Below, piece after piece: positions 16,441 to 25,379 of a stretch of 53,359 nucleotides of DNA. The translations under genes were made by a program, and so were the position numbers. The first letter of the stretch is position 1. Each line of letters starts with the position of its first letter. A model generated the notes under the pieces. That model made no database searches and was not told the DNA's origin. It saw only the letters and a program-made list of their open reading frames with translations. This stretch comes from Bradyrhizobium lablabi (GTDB lineage: Bacteria > Pseudomonadota > Alphaproteobacteria > Rhizobiales > Xanthobacteraceae): positions 209,318-262,676 of the forward strand of contig NZ_LLYB01000057.1 of the NCBI RefSeq assembly GCF_001440475.1, written 5' to 3'.

Positions 16441-16854
16441 CTACATCGGCGCCTGCGGCTTCCCGATCCGCCCCAGATGGGTGAACGAGAAACCGGTCTC
16501 GTATTTCAGCCCGTAGCCGAGCGCGCGGTCGAAGCCGATATGGGCCAGCCAGATCATGGCGATCGAGAGGATGAGCGGGGAGGCGGTGGCAAAGCCGGTC
16601 GTCATGATCGCCATCGGCGCCAGGTAGCTATGCGCGGCGTTGTAGATCATGGCGCCGAACCGCGGTCCCGACAGGTAGGCGGCAAAGCTGAGATCGGGGA
16701 CGAAAAACAGCAGGCCGTAAACCCACCAGTCGCCGTCCCAGATGTAGTAAAGCAGCGTCATTCCGATAAATAACGCTAATCCTTCCAGCCGAAGCACCGC
16801 GCGCACGCCCCCTGAGACGGCGCCCGAGCGGTCGGCGCCAGCGATATCGGTCAT
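16441..16854 (-). CDS. DUF4260 family membrane protein
   Basis: A 137-residue integral membrane protein with about four hydrophobic helices (LALFIGMTLLYYIW, WVYGLLFFVPDLSF, LAPMAIMTTGFA, LILSIAMIWLAHIGFDRALGYGLKY). Length, the DLSFAAYLSGPRFGA segment and the C-terminal HIGFDRALGYGLKY match DUF4260. I chose ATG 16854 because GGGGA stands before it; ATGs at 16866 and 16881 have no ribosome site. Function unknown. The gene is divergent from pccB, about 138 bp away. Confidence 0.8.
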   Translation of the reverse strand: MTDIAGADRSGAVSGGVRAVLRLEGLALFIGMTLLYYIWDGDWWVYGLLFFVPDLSFAAYLSGPRFGAMIYNAAHSYLAPMAIMTTGFATASPLILSIAMIWLAHIGFDRALGYGLKYETGFSFTHLGRIGKPQAPM

Positions 16855-16992
16855 TCCGGTCCCCATAGTCAGGATCGGCATATAGGGGCTGCAAGGCGGC
16901 GGTACCAGATGCCGGATCGGGTGTTTCCGCTTCCGAAAAGGCCGTGTTAGAAGGCCTTCAAATCGTTACCCAAAAAGGCGGGCGGAAGCAGC

Positions 16993-18525
16993 ATGAAGGA
17001 CATCCTGGAGACCCTCGAAGAACGGCGCGCCGGCGCCAAGCTCGGTGGAGGCGAAAAGCGCATCGAGGCGCAGCACGCCCGCGGCAAGCTGACCGCGCGG
17101 GAGCGCATCGAATTGCTGCTCGACAAGGGCTCGTTCGAGGAATTCGACATGTTCGTCGAGCACCGCTCGATCGAATTCGGCATGGAGAAGAACAAGATTC
17201 CGGGCGACGGCGTCGTCACCGGCTGGGGCACGGTGAACGGCCGCAAGACCTTTGTGTTCGCCAAGGACTTTACGGTGTTCGGCGGCTCGCTGTCGGAAAC
17301 CCATGCGCTGAAAATTACAAAACTGCAGGACATGGCGATGAAGGCGAGGGCGCCGATCATCGGCCTCTATGACGCCGGCGGCGCCCGCATCCAGGAGGGC
17401 GTGGCCGCGCTCGCGGGCTATTCCTACGTGTTCCGCCGCAACGTCATTGCATCAGGCGTGATCCCGCAGATCTCGGTCATCATGGGCCCCTGCGCCGGCG
17501 GCGACGTCTATTCGCCGGCGATGACCGACTTCATCTTCATGGTGAAGAACACCTCTTACATGTTCGTCACCGGCCCCGACGTAGTGAAGACCGTCACCAA
17601 CGAGGTGGTGACGGCCGAAGAACTCGGCGGCGCCTCGGTGCACGCCACGCGCTCCTCGATCGCGGACGGCGCCTTCGAGAACGACGTCGAGACGCTGCTG
17701 CAGATGCGCCGCCTGATCGACTTCCTGCCGTCCAACAACACCGACGGCGTGCCGGAATGGCCGAGCTTTGACGACATCGAGCGCGTGGACATGTCGCTGG
17801 ACACGCTGATCCCCGACAATCCGAACAAGCCCTACGACATGAAGGAACTGATCCAGAAGGTCGTGGACGAGGGCGACTTCTTCGAGCTCTCGGAGACGTT
17901 TGCCCGCAACATCGTCACCGGCTTCGGCCGCATCGCCGGCCGCACGGTCGGCTTTGTCGCCAACCAGCCGATGGTGCTGGCAGGCGTGCTCGACTCTGAC
18001 GCCTCGCGGAAAGCGGCGCGCTTCGTCCGTTTCTGCGACGCCTTCAACATCCCGATCGTGACGTTCGTCGACGTGCCGGGCTTCCTGCCGGGCACGGCTC
18101 AAGAATATGGCGGCCTGATCAAGCACGGCGCAAAGCTGCTGTTCGCCTATTCGCAATGCACGGTGCCGCTCGTCACCGTCATCACGCGAAAAGCCTATGG
18201 CGGCGCCTTCGACGTCATGGCCTCAAAGGAAATCGGCGCCGACATGAACTACGCCTGGCCGACCGCCCAGATCGCCGTGATGGGCGCCAAGGGCGCCGTC
18301 GAGATCATCTTCCGCGCCGACATGAACGATCCCGACGCGATCGCCAAGCGCACCAAAGAATATGAAGACCGCTTCCTGTCACCGTTCATTGCGGCGGAGC
18401 GCGGCTACATCGACGACGTGATCATGCCGCATTCGACACGGCGGCGGATCGCCCGCGCGCTGGCGATGCTGAAAGACAAGAAGGTCGAAATGCCGGCGAA
18501 GAAGCACGATAACTTGCCGTTGTAG
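16993..18525 (+). CDS. pccB: Propionyl-CoA carboxylase beta subunit
   Basis: The carboxyltransferase subunit that transfers CO2 from biotin to propionyl-CoA to form methylmalonyl-CoA, the entry to the TCA cycle for odd-chain fatty acids and branched amino acids. Its 510 residues are the normal PccB length. Visible features are [14 protein letters not shown] near the N terminus, the acyl-CoA region [19 protein letters not shown] and [16 protein letters not shown], and the C-terminal carboxyltransferase motifs [33 protein letters not shown] and [21 protein letters not shown]. The biotin-carrying PccA subunit is not nearby. GGAAG precedes the ATG. Codon use is very GC3-rich, as for a core gene. 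Confidence 0.93.
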   Translation: MKDILETLEERRAGAKLGGGEKRIEAQHARGKLTARERIELLLDKGSFEEFDMFVEHRSIEFGMEKNKIPGDGVVTGWGTVNGRKTFVFAKDFTVFGGSLSETHALKITKLQDMAMKARAPIIGLYDAGGARIQEGVAALAGYSYVFRRNVIASGVIPQISVIMGPCAGGDVYSPAMTDFIFMVKNTSYMFVTGPDVVKTVTNEVVTAEELGGASVHATRSSIADGAFENDVETLLQMRRLIDFLPSNNTDGVPEWPSFDDIERVDMSLDTLIPDNPNKPYDMKELIQKVVDEGDFFELSETFARNIVTGFGRIAGRTVGFVANQPMVLAGVLDSDASRKAARFVRFCDAFNIPIVTFVDVPGFLPGTAQEYGGLIKHGAKLLFAYSQCTVPLVTVITRKAYGGAFDVMASKEIGADMNYAWPTAQIAVMGAKGAVEIIFRADMNDPDAIAKRTKEYEDRFLSPFIAAERGYIDDVIMPHSTRRRIARALAMLKDKKVEMPAKKHDNLPL

Positions 18526-18531
18526 AAGGTG

Positions 18532-18625
18532 TCGTAGGGTGGGTTAGCGCAGCGTAACCCACCGGCCGAACCGACCGCGCATCGAGACTTCGGTGGGTTA
18601 CGCCTTCGGCTAACCCACCCTACGA
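18532..18625. repeat. GTAGGGTGGG palindromic repeat, copy 1
   Basis: Perfect 17-bp terminal inverted repeats (TCGTAGGGTGGGTTAGC and its complement) enclose inner GTAACCCACC / GGTGGGTTAC arms, so each half can also fold on itself. It lies 7 bp after pccB, at a convergent junction with the VOC gene. Related copies are at 19326-19404, 28624-28715, 30042-30122 and 50652-50727. Confidence 0.85.
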
Positions 18626-18648
18626 AGCTACCAAGCTCACAACTTCGC

Positions 18649-19110
18649 CTACGCCGCCTTGTGCTGCTGCTTCATGACCTCCGCCGCGCGCTTCTTGAGG
18701 TCAGCCGGCGACACGTCCTCGATATGCGTGCCGATGTGCCAGTGGTTGCCGGCCGCGTCCTTCACGCCGCCGCTGCGGTCGCCATAGAATTGATCCGTGG
18801 GCTCCATCAGCGATGTCGCGCCGGCCTTGAGCGCCTTCTGATAAACGGCATCGACGTTGGGTACGTAGAGATACAGCATGGTCGATGTTGCTTGTGCACG
18901 CTCCGAGGAGTCGGAAATCATCACGATGGAATTTCCGATTTTGTACTCCGCGTGCATGACCTTGCCGTCGGGCCGCATCATCGGCTCGAATACCGGTTGG
19001 GCGCCGAATGCCTCTTTCATGAAGCTGATGACCTTGTCCGCCCCGTCGACCACGAGGTAGGGCGTGACGGTGTGAAATCCTTCGGGAACCGGCTTTACCT
19101 TGGTTGCCAT
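18649..19110 (-). CDS. VOC-family (glyoxalase/bleomycin-resistance fold, PhnB-like) protein
   Basis: A 153-residue soluble protein of the vicinal-oxygen-chelate superfamily. PYLVVDGADKVISFMKEAFGA, MHAEYKIGNSIVMISD, PNVDAVYQKALKAGAT and DRSGGVKDAAGNHWHIGTHIED are typical of PhnB-like members. The His in MHAE, the Asp/Glu positions and HWHIGTH are candidate metal ligands. The C-terminal Lys-rich tail is variable in the family. AAGGAG stands 6 nt before the ATG. The substrate is not predictable. Confidence 0.85.
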   Translation of the reverse strand: MATKVKPVPEGFHTVTPYLVVDGADKVISFMKEAFGAQPVFEPMMRPDGKVMHAEYKIGNSIVMISDSSERAQATSTMLYLYVPNVDAVYQKALKAGATSLMEPTDQFYGDRSGGVKDAAGNHWHIGTHIEDVSPADLKKRAAEVMKQQHKAA

Positions 19111-19279
19111 GGCTGTCTCCTTGGGTTTGATGGATTTGATCCATGCAGGACGGCCCAGCCCGCTTATTGCTTTGCCCGTGATTCTCGATCCGGGGTTTGA
19201 ACATAGTGTGGCAGCGGCGGTTCGCGCACCGGTGGTCGCGTCAATGTGTACCGCTGCCAGGTTCCCCCTCCCGGCGGAA

Positions 19280-19327
19280 CTAACCCTTCAGCAGCGGAAC
19301 AAAATCGTATTCGCCGACGCGTTGCAG
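19280..19327 (-). pseudogene. 48-bp remnant of a cupin gene 3' end
   Basis: On the minus strand this reads LQRVGEYDFVPLLKG-stop. It matches the last codons and stop of the intact cupin gene at 21512-21559 at 46 of 48 bases. Nothing upstream in this copy resembles the rest of the cupin. The two copies are direct repeats that flank the whole hydrolase gene 19417-21375. Confidence 0.8.
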
Positions 19328-19404
19328 GGTGGAGCGAAGCGATATCCATCAACGCCGGTGATGCGTGTGGCGATGGGTATCGCATCGCTCTACCCATCCT
19401 ACGA
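19326..19404. repeat. GTAGGGTGGG-type palindromic repeat, diverged copy 2
   Basis: A more diverged member: CAGGGTGGAGCGAAGCGATATCC on the left and GGGTATCGCATCGCTCTACCCATCCTACG on the right form the inverted arms. It directly abuts the cupin remnant, and its right end lies 12 bp from the stop codon of the hydrolase gene at 19417. Confidence 0.65.
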
Positions 19405-19416
19405 CGGCTTCACTGC

Positions 19417-21375
19417 TCACCGCGCCAGTTTCGCCAGCTTCCCTTGCTTCGCGGCCTCGATCGCACGCTCCGCATCCTCGGGCAACAGCAGCCGCTCGCT
19501 GATCTGCCGCGCAGCCTCTCGGCGCACCGCAGCGACATAGGCGTCGTTATCAGCGTAACGTTCCGCGAGTGACGGGCGTGGGTCGTGTATTTCCTTTCGC
19601 GCCGCTTCGGTCGGCGCGAACGGCACCACGGCGCCCTGCAAGGGATACAGTGCGGTCGGCCCAAAACCTTGCGCCCGTGGATTCCACGCCGTGTAGGTTG
19701 CGCGCGGCACGGCCAGTGCGAGCTGGCGAATGCCTGATATCGCCATGCCGTCGTCATCCGCCTTCGGCACGAACACGGGATAGCGGCCGATCTCCTTGGG
19801 CGGCAGCACGCTCTGGTCGGAGAAGGCGGCGAGGGTATGGATGCCCTTGTAGGACAGGCCGGGGATATCCGGCCGCACCGCGCCTTCGGCTGCAACCAGC
19901 GTGCCGTGGGCGCGCATCGGCACGCGGCTTGAGGGCGGCGGTACACCATCGCTGATCCAGGCATTGAGATCGGTCAGCAGCGCCCGCATCGGCGCGCCGG
20001 CATGAACAGGGTTTAGCGGCAGCGACATCGCCGCCACGCCCTTGCGCATCACGTCGGTGGGGTCGGCAAAATGCGGCGTGCCCGCGATCATGTAGGCGCG
20101 GACATTGTCCGGCAGGTCAAGGTGATTGCCCGCGAGGTCGGTCACCAGCAGCGAGGCGCGCGAGGCCCACCATTCATGCTCGCTGTCGGTCTGCATCACC
20201 TTGGGGCAGGTCACGGACAGCGCGCACCGGCGCAACAGGCCGTCGGTCTTGCCGGAAATCGGATCGCTCAGCGTCGCGTAGGTGAACGGGAACAGGTCGG
20301 CCTGCCAGGCCGGGTCCTGCGGATGGCGCGGGTTGCGGCCGGGCAGGCCGAAGCGAACATTGGTCGCCATCCGCCGTGTGCCCGCGACATGCGGCATCAG
20401 CCCGTCGAACACCACGCGGCCCTGCAGATCCTCGTTGAAGCCGAGATGGAGGAAGTCGCGTAGGAAGCGGCCGGATTGCGAGACGCCGAAGCCGATCGCG
20501 CGGTTGGCCGACGAATGCAGGCCGTTCAGCAGCGGATTGGCCGATGTCGTATCGCGGCGCAGGAAGCTGACGACATCGCGCACCGCGGCAAAGCCCATGC
20601 CGAGCGGCACCGGATCGCGCGCCGTGTAGGTGACCTCATAGAGCGCGCCGGCATCAAAACCGTCGGGCCGCGTGACCTCGACGGTTACGGGATCGACGAG
20701 CCGGGCCGAGAGGCCTGATGGCGTCTGGCGGGCGTCGGCCCAGGCGGCGCGAACGGTGATGTTGAGGTTGGCGGGATCGGCAGCGGGCCAGGTCAGTGCT
20801 GCCCGCTCGGGACTTCTCGTGTTGTCGAAGAGGAATTCCTCGCGCGCAGGTCCGGTCACACTCTTTAGCACCGGCGCCGTCAGTGCCATCTGTCCTGGTT
20901 TGGAGGGGATGTCGCCCTGCCAACCGACCCAGACCATCGTGTAGCCCTGGCGCTGGAGGAAGCCGATGCCGGCGTCGTCGGGACCTTGCGCGTTGTTCGC
21001 GCCGGGCTGCGATGAATCGTCGAACAGTTGCGGCGCAAGCTTTCGGCCGCGATTGGGCACGTCCAGCAGCAGCGTGCCGTTGCCATGTGTGGGATCGGCG
21101 GGGCGCAGGATCACGACGTCGGCGGTCGCTTCCACTCTCCCATCCGGGCTGCGCGGCGCCTGCGCGAGATCGGTGATGACGGCGTTGCGATCGTCGGACG
21201 GGTTGAGGGCGATGGTGGCGCGCGCGGTAATCCGCTCGTAGGGGCCGACGTCACCAAAGCTTCGGCCAGCGAAGGCAGGCCCGCGTTCCACGATGTCGAA
21301 GCGAACGACCTCCGCACGTAGCGCGACCGGTGAGAGGCAAACCACCGCAATCACGCCCGCCACCATCTTGCGCAT
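19417..21375 (-). CDS. Exported alpha/beta-hydrolase domain protein (ABhydrolase_10 type)
   Basis: A 652-residue protein with a signal peptide (1-21, LRA/EVV). Residues about 23-270 form a beta-rich N-terminal part (FDIVERGPAFAGRSFGDVGPYE, LLLDVPNRGRK). The nucleophile elbow is in GFGVSQSGRFLRDFLHLGFNED (Ser near residue 296, GVSQSG). TDSEHEWWASRASLL and AGTPHFADP could supply the acid and His. This is the large periplasmic hydrolase family recalled as PF20091. The substrate is unknown. Codon use is uniformly GC3-rich. The gene is bracketed by direct repeats of a cupin gene end. Confidence 0.82.
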   Translation of the reverse strand: MRKMVAGVIAVVCLSPVALRAEVVRFDIVERGPAFAGRSFGDVGPYERITARATIALNPSDDRNAVITDLAQAPRSPDGRVEATADVVILRPADPTHGNGTLLLDVPNRGRKLAPQLFDDSSQPGANNAQGPDDAGIGFLQRQGYTMVWVGWQGDIPSKPGQMALTAPVLKSVTGPAREEFLFDNTRSPERAALTWPAADPANLNITVRAAWADARQTPSGLSARLVDPVTVEVTRPDGFDAGALYEVTYTARDPVPLGMGFAAVRDVVSFLRRDTTSANPLLNGLHSSANRAIGFGVSQSGRFLRDFLHLGFNEDLQGRVVFDGLMPHVAGTRRMATNVRFGLPGRNPRHPQDPAWQADLFPFTYATLSDPISGKTDGLLRRCALSVTCPKVMQTDSEHEWWASRASLLVTDLAGNHLDLPDNVRAYMIAGTPHFADPTDVMRKGVAAMSLPLNPVHAGAPMRALLTDLNAWISDGVPPPSSRVPMRAHGTLVAAEGAVRPDIPGLSYKGIHTLAAFSDQSVLPPKEIGRYPVFVPKADDDGMAISGIRQLALAVPRATYTAWNPRAQGFGPTALYPLQGAVVPFAPTEAARKEIHDPRPSLAERYADNDAYVAAVRREAARQISERLLLPEDAERAIEAAKQGKLAKLAR

Positions 21376-21511
21376 GGCCGTTCCTTCCCTGTCTGGCGCG
21401 AGAGGTTGAAATCCTCTCCGCGCTCGTTTTTATCGCGGCCGTCTATAGCATCGCGGCTGAGGGCGCGCCGAAAAATCTCAACGCGTTCGGTGCCATGGGC
21501 GGGACCGCAAC

Positions 21512-21862
21512 CTAACCCTTCAGAAGCGGAACAAAATCGTATTCGCCGACGCCTTGCAGCACCAGGAAGGTGAGCGACGTCGCGCCGCCATTGGTCACCA
21601 GATGCGGCCGCTTGGGCCTGACGGCATAGACTTCGCCGGGCTTCAAATTCACTTCCTCTTTCGGATCCTGCAGGAACAGCCGCATCTGGCCTTCCAGCAC
21701 GTAGAAAGTGTCTGACACATTGCTATGGGTGTGCCATGGCACCTTCTGGGTTGCGGAGAGCTGCAACTCCACAATGCGAAAGCCGGGGCGCGTGGCGTGC
21801 TCGGCGCGGCGCTCGACTTCGTAGAGATGACTGGCGTCCTTGACTGGCTGCGGCTGGTTCAT
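21512..21862 (-). CDS. Cupin-domain protein
   Basis: A 116-residue single-domain cupin. Motif 1 is PWHTHSNVSDTFYVLEG (His-His-...-Glu-like metal site, residues about 43-58) and motif 2 is KPGEVYAVRPKRPHLVTNGG with its His near 87. This suggests a small metal-binding beta-barrel, either a sensor domain or an enzyme acting on a small molecule. Its last 16 codons are duplicated at 19280-19327. It could be cotranscribed with the downstream hydrolase gene (136 bp gap). Function not assigned. Confidence 0.88.
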   Translation of the reverse strand: MNQPQPVKDASHLYEVERRAEHATRPGFRIVELQLSATQKVPWHTHSNVSDTFYVLEGQMRLFLQDPKEEVNLKPGEVYAVRPKRPHLVTNGGATSLTFLVLQGVGEYDFVPLLKG

Positions 21863-21978
21863 GACGGCTCCCTCGGATCATCCGCCCCCATCGCGTGGTG
21901 CGGCGTGATGATAGCCTTGCTTTGCCGTTCACGAAACGGGCAGGGAGTAGGGCGGGTCAGCCGCGCCGCTGGAGCCGT

Positions 21979-22188
21979 TCACTCCATCTCGTTCCGCTTC
22001 TGCTGCTCGCCCTCGCGCAGCCGCTGCGCGATCGCGGTTCGCCTCGGGATCAACGCGGCCTCGTCGGCGAGCCGCTGGGCAAGGTCGGCGTGATATTGCT
22101 GCACGACGTCGAGCACGGCTTCCTTGGCGAGCCGGCGGTGGTACTCGGCCAGGAATCGGTGCAGGTCAGCGAGCTCTTCGTCGTCCAT
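21979..22188 (-). CDS. Small helical hypothetical protein
   Basis: A 69-residue, highly charged, wholly helical protein (DDEELADLHRFLAEYHRRLAKEAVLDVVQQYHADLAQRLADEAAL) predicted to form a coiled coil. It has no membrane segment. A GAGG sequence lies somewhat far upstream of the ATG. The regular amphipathic pattern and GC-rich codon use support coding, but I recognise no family. Confidence 0.55.
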   Translation of the reverse strand: MDDEELADLHRFLAEYHRRLAKEAVLDVVQQYHADLAQRLADEAALIPRRTAIAQRLREGEQQKRNEME

Positions 22189-22345
22189 CTCAATCGCGCC
22201 TCAGCCGCGATGGCCGAATATACCGCGACCTGTCGATCCCGCGCCAGCTAGCAACAGGGTTCCCGATCCCGGTGGTTTCGCCGGCCGGCCCGCAGCCGGG
22301 TGGGGCGGTCGCGCGGGTGGCTAAATCGTTACGGCGCGGCCGGCC

Positions 22346-22366
22346 GGTTAACTATCTGTTAACCAT
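22346..22366. promoter_or_regulatory. CtrA-type binding site before the HTH/ftsZ block
   Basis: GGTTAAC-TATCT-GTTAACC is a perfect dyad that contains TTAA-N7-TTAA (22348-22362), the full CtrA consensus, and it overlaps TTAACCAT (22359-22366), the other form of the CtrA motif. It lies 77 nt before the start at 22443. CtrA is the alphaproteobacterial cell-cycle response regulator and represses ftsZ in Caulobacter. Binding here is predicted from sequence alone. Confidence 0.6.
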
Positions 22367-22442
22367 GGTGGCCTTAGCCTCTTGGGCACTATCCGGTCAT
22401 CATCAGACGATTCCAGCGCGGTTCGTTCGGGGAGAACAGCCG

Positions 22443-22949
22443 ATGTCCGTTGAGATTCTGACCTACGCAGCTCTGGGCGCCCGCCTGAACATCTCGGCAG
22501 CGGCCGCCCGTTCGCTTGCCAGGCGGCTCCACTTGCCGCGCTCGCTTTCCGATGACGGGAAGGCCCTGGTGAGCGTCGATCTCGCTGAAATCAGGCATAC
22601 GCCACACCCTCCGGCCGGTCACCGGGCGGGGGAGGCCTTTCAGTTGAGGGCACTCATCGCGACCCTGCAGGCGGAGATCGTCCAGCTCGAGGCCAGGGCG
22701 GCGGGCAATCGCGCCGATTTCGAGTACGAACGCGAGCGCGCCGATCGCCTGATGGCGGAACTGCTGCAGGCGACCGCAGAGACCACCGCCACCAAACAGG
22801 CGGCGGCGCGGCTTGAGGGCGAGGTGACGGCCCTGCGGACCGCCCTCCAAGCTGGTAGTTCTAACGAGAATCACGGAAATTCGGCGCGCCGGCTTGGGCA
22901 TGTGGCAGCGAGCCTGGTGGAAGCAGACCGCAGGGCTTCTCGTGGATAG
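22443..22949 (+). CDS. Small HTH plus coiled-coil protein
   Basis: A 168-residue protein; ATG 22443 has GGGGAGAA upstream and gives the family-typical start MSVEILTYAALGARL. Residues 1-50 form an apparent winged-helix/HTH segment (AALGARLNISAAAARSLARRLHLPR, then DDGKALVSVDLAEI). Residues 60-150 are a long helix with heptad-like spacing (LRALIATLQAEIVQLEARAAG, RADFEYERERADRLMAELLQAT). Similar proteins are common in Bradyrhizobium by memory, often several per genome, and are annotated hypothetical. The plan, DNA-binding head plus coiled coil, resembles plasmid KfrA-like proteins, but homology is not claimed. The gene ends 51 bp before ftsZ and probably shares its promoter. Confidence 0.75.
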   Translation: MSVEILTYAALGARLNISAAAARSLARRLHLPRSLSDDGKALVSVDLAEIRHTPHPPAGHRAGEAFQLRALIATLQAEIVQLEARAAGNRADFEYERERADRLMAELLQATAETTATKQAAARLEGEVTALRTALQAGSSNENHGNSARRLGHVAASLVEADRRASRG

Positions 22950-23000
22950 CGATCCCTTTTCCTTCATTCCGCGGTTGAGCGGAGCAACCGTGGGGCAACA

Positions 23001-24239
23001 ATGACTGGCACCGACATTCGCGAGCTGAGGGCACGCATTATCGTGTTCGGGGTCGGCGGGGCCGGCGGCAATGCGGTCAACAACATGATCGACGCCGGGC
23101 TTGAGGGCGTCGAATTCATCGTCGCCAATACCGACGCCCAGGCGCTCACCAGTTCCAAGGCCAGCCGCGTCATCCAGATGGGCACGCAGGTGACCGGAGG
23201 CCTTGGCGCCGGCGCCCAGCCCGACGTCGGGCGGGCCGCGGCGGAAGAGACCACCGACGAGATCCGCGACCACCTGACCGGCGCGCACATGGTGTTCATC
23301 ACCGCCGGCATGGGCGGCGGCACCGGCACGGGCGCGGCGCCCATCATCGCCAGGATCGCGCGCGAACTCGGCATTCTCACCATCGGCGTCGTCACCAAGC
23401 CGTTCCAGTTCGAGGGTGGGCGCCGTATGCGCTATGCCGAAGCCGGCATTGCGGAACTTCTGAAAGCGGTCGACACGCTCCTGATCATCCCGAACCAGAA
23501 CCTGTTCCGGGTCGCCAACGAGAAGACCACTTTCGCGGACGCTTTTGCGATGGCCGACCAGGTGCTCTATTCGGGCGTCGCCTGCATCAGCGACCTCATC
23601 GTCAAGGAAGGCCTGATCAATCTCGATTTCGCCGACGTGCTCTCGGTCATGCGCGAGAAGGGCAAGGCGATGATGGGTAGGGGCGAGGCCTCCGGCCCCA
23701 AGCGCGTGCTCAACGCCGCGGTAGCCGCGATTTCCAACCCGCTGATCGAGAACCCCTCGATCAAGCGCGCCAGCGGCCTCATCGTCTCCATCACCGGCGG
23801 CCGGGACCTCACGCTGTTCGAGGTCGACGAAGCCGCGACCCGCATCCGCGACGAGGCCGATCAGGATGCCAACATCATCGTTGGCGCGACCTTCGATGCC
23901 AGCCTCGAAGGCATTGTCCGCGTCTCGGTCGTGGCGACCGGCATCGACAATGTCGAGGCGACGGGCCAGACCCAGGTCGCGGAAAACCTGCTGACGGATC
24001 TCGCCGGCAGGCTCTCCAACGACCGGCGCCGCATCGCCGATCAGCGCGGCGCGCCACAGCCGCAATTCGCTAGCCCGCCGCCGCTCCGCCGCGAAGCACG
24101 TCCGGTGGCCGCTGAACACGCGCGGCATGCTGCGGCGCCGCAGCGCCTTGATTCATACGGCCGCGCGGCTCTCGTGCACAATCCGATCGAGGAAAAGGTT
24201 CTGGATATTCCGGCCTTCCTGGGCCGAAAGGCGAACTGA
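23001..24239 (+). CDS. ftsZ: FtsZ, second (non-dcw) cell-division GTPase
   Basis: A tubulin-like GTPase of 412 residues. The signature GMGGGTGTG is at residues 103-111, VANTDAQAL at 41-49, and the synergy loop NLDFAD at 207-212 retains the catalytic Asp pair, so GTP hydrolysis and polymerisation should be possible. The globular core ends near residue 316. A short linker of about 80 residues follows, then the conserved C-terminal peptide [13 protein letters not shown], which in FtsZ proteins binds FtsA and other partners. The main FtsZ of these bacteria sits beside ftsQA and mur genes and usually has a much longer linker; no such genes occur here, so this is a paralogue. Gene order suggests coexpression with the upstream HTH/coiled-coil gene. 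Confidence 0.93.
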   Translation: MTGTDIRELRARIIVFGVGGAGGNAVNNMIDAGLEGVEFIVANTDAQALTSSKASRVIQMGTQVTGGLGAGAQPDVGRAAAEETTDEIRDHLTGAHMVFITAGMGGGTGTGAAPIIARIARELGILTIGVVTKPFQFEGGRRMRYAEAGIAELLKAVDTLLIIPNQNLFRVANEKTTFADAFAMADQVLYSGVACISDLIVKEGLINLDFADVLSVMREKGKAMMGRGEASGPKRVLNAAVAAISNPLIENPSIKRASGLIVSITGGRDLTLFEVDEAATRIRDEADQDANIIVGATFDASLEGIVRVSVVATGIDNVEATGQTQVAENLLTDLAGRLSNDRRRIADQRGAPQPQFASPPPLRREARPVAAEHARHAAAPQRLDSYGRAALVHNPIEEKVLDIPAFLGRKAN

Positions 24240-24442
24240 GCCGTCGTAGCAACCAAAGGATCGATGCGCCGCGATTTGGAGAGATCCTCCTTCAAGGCAT
24301 CCTGGATGCTTGAAAGGCGGTTGCCCAAATCGCCCCAGACTTTCCATCCTCCAGCCATGCTTTGGTCAAAACAGCGGTAGGGAGTGTCTACAATCCGACG
24401 ATCGCCCGTTCAGTTGACGGCAAAACTGGCAGGAGGCGCCCC

Positions 24443-25255
24443 ATGGATTCCCCGGCGAGCACCACGCAAAACGATCCAAACGTCAATCCGGCACTATCCG
24501 CACAAGAGAAAGAGCTGGTCGCGCGCGCCGATGAACGGCTCGCGCATGCCTATGCGCAGATTGCCCGCGCGGATGAAGAGCTCGCACGCTTCAATGAGCA
24601 GATTTCCAGGCTGGAGAAGGCGAAAAAGTCTCGTCAGCCATCGCGCGGCAGGCCGGCGCTACGCGGCCTGGTTGGCCTGTTGTTGACGGTAGGCGTCTGT
24701 ACCGCCGCTTTCGCCTGGCAGTCCTATGGCGAGACGGTCAGGCCGATGGTCGCCCGGTGGGCCCCGCAACTGGCCGCGGCTTCGTCGTCACCGTCGGAAG
24801 CGCCTGCTCCTGCCGACCAGCAGAGCCCGCCTGTCGTTCGGCTGGCTGCGGCGGATGCCACGGTTTCGCAATTGCCGGCTTCGCCGCAAGCCGCACCGCA
24901 AGATGCGGCAGCCGCTTCGACCGCTGCCGAGCAGGCGCAGTTGCTGCAGACGATGGCGCGCGATCTCGCAAGCGTGCAGCAGGAGATCGAGCAGCTCAAG
25001 GCCAGCCAGGCAGAATTGGCCCGCGAAAGTGCCAAGACCGCCGAGCAACTCAAGGCGAACCAGGAGCAAATGGCGCGCACGATCGCCAACGTCTCCGAGC
25101 AGAACCTGCGGCCCAAAACGTCGGCTACGTCGGCTGCACCGCCGGTGCCGGTTGCCAACCCCGCGCGCAAGCCGAAGCCGGTGTCGACGCTTCCGGCACG
25201 GGAGGCGAGAGCGCAGGCGCGGCCACCGGTGCGGTTGCCGTCCGCACAACAGTAG
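24443..25255 (+). CDS. Single-pass membrane protein with coiled coils
   Basis: A 270-residue protein, ATG 24443 (GGAGGCG before it). Residues 20-62 are a charged helix (EKELVARADERLAHAYAQIAR), residues about 74-93 a transmembrane segment (GLVGLLLTVGVCTAAFAW), and residues 100-160 an Ala/Pro/Ser-rich linker. A second coiled coil follows (about 165-225, QTMARDLASVQQEIEQLK), then a Pro/Lys/Arg-rich tail. The N terminus is probably cytoplasmic and the coiled coil periplasmic. Proteins of this plan are frequent in Bradyrhizobium; no function is established. It lies 203 bp after ftsZ, so cotranscription is uncertain. Confidence 0.72.
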   Translation: MDSPASTTQNDPNVNPALSAQEKELVARADERLAHAYAQIARADEELARFNEQISRLEKAKKSRQPSRGRPALRGLVGLLLTVGVCTAAFAWQSYGETVRPMVARWAPQLAAASSSPSEAPAPADQQSPPVVRLAAADATVSQLPASPQAAPQDAAAASTAAEQAQLLQTMARDLASVQQEIEQLKASQAELARESAKTAEQLKANQEQMARTIANVSEQNLRPKTSATSAAPPVPVANPARKPKPVSTLPAREARAQARPPVRLPSAQQ

Positions 25256-25379
25256 TTTTCATCGGCGCCGCCGTCCGTCGAGGACGGCGTCCGATTTGTT
25301 GCTGAAAGGCACGACAGCATCGTTCGCTTCGTTCCGCGACAGCGGACGGGCTTTCGATTGTTGGGCCGAGCGCACGATC

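Noticed and set aside
19209..19259. TGGCAGCGG / CCGCTGCCA inverted repeat upstream of the VOC gene
   Set aside because: Arms of 9 bp with a 33-nt centre are weak for a terminator or operator, and no gene boundary fits it.
22389..24128. A 579-codon minus-strand frame opposite the HTH gene and ftsZ
   Set aside because: The plus-strand products are certain; the frame spans two genes and an intergenic gap and matches nothing.
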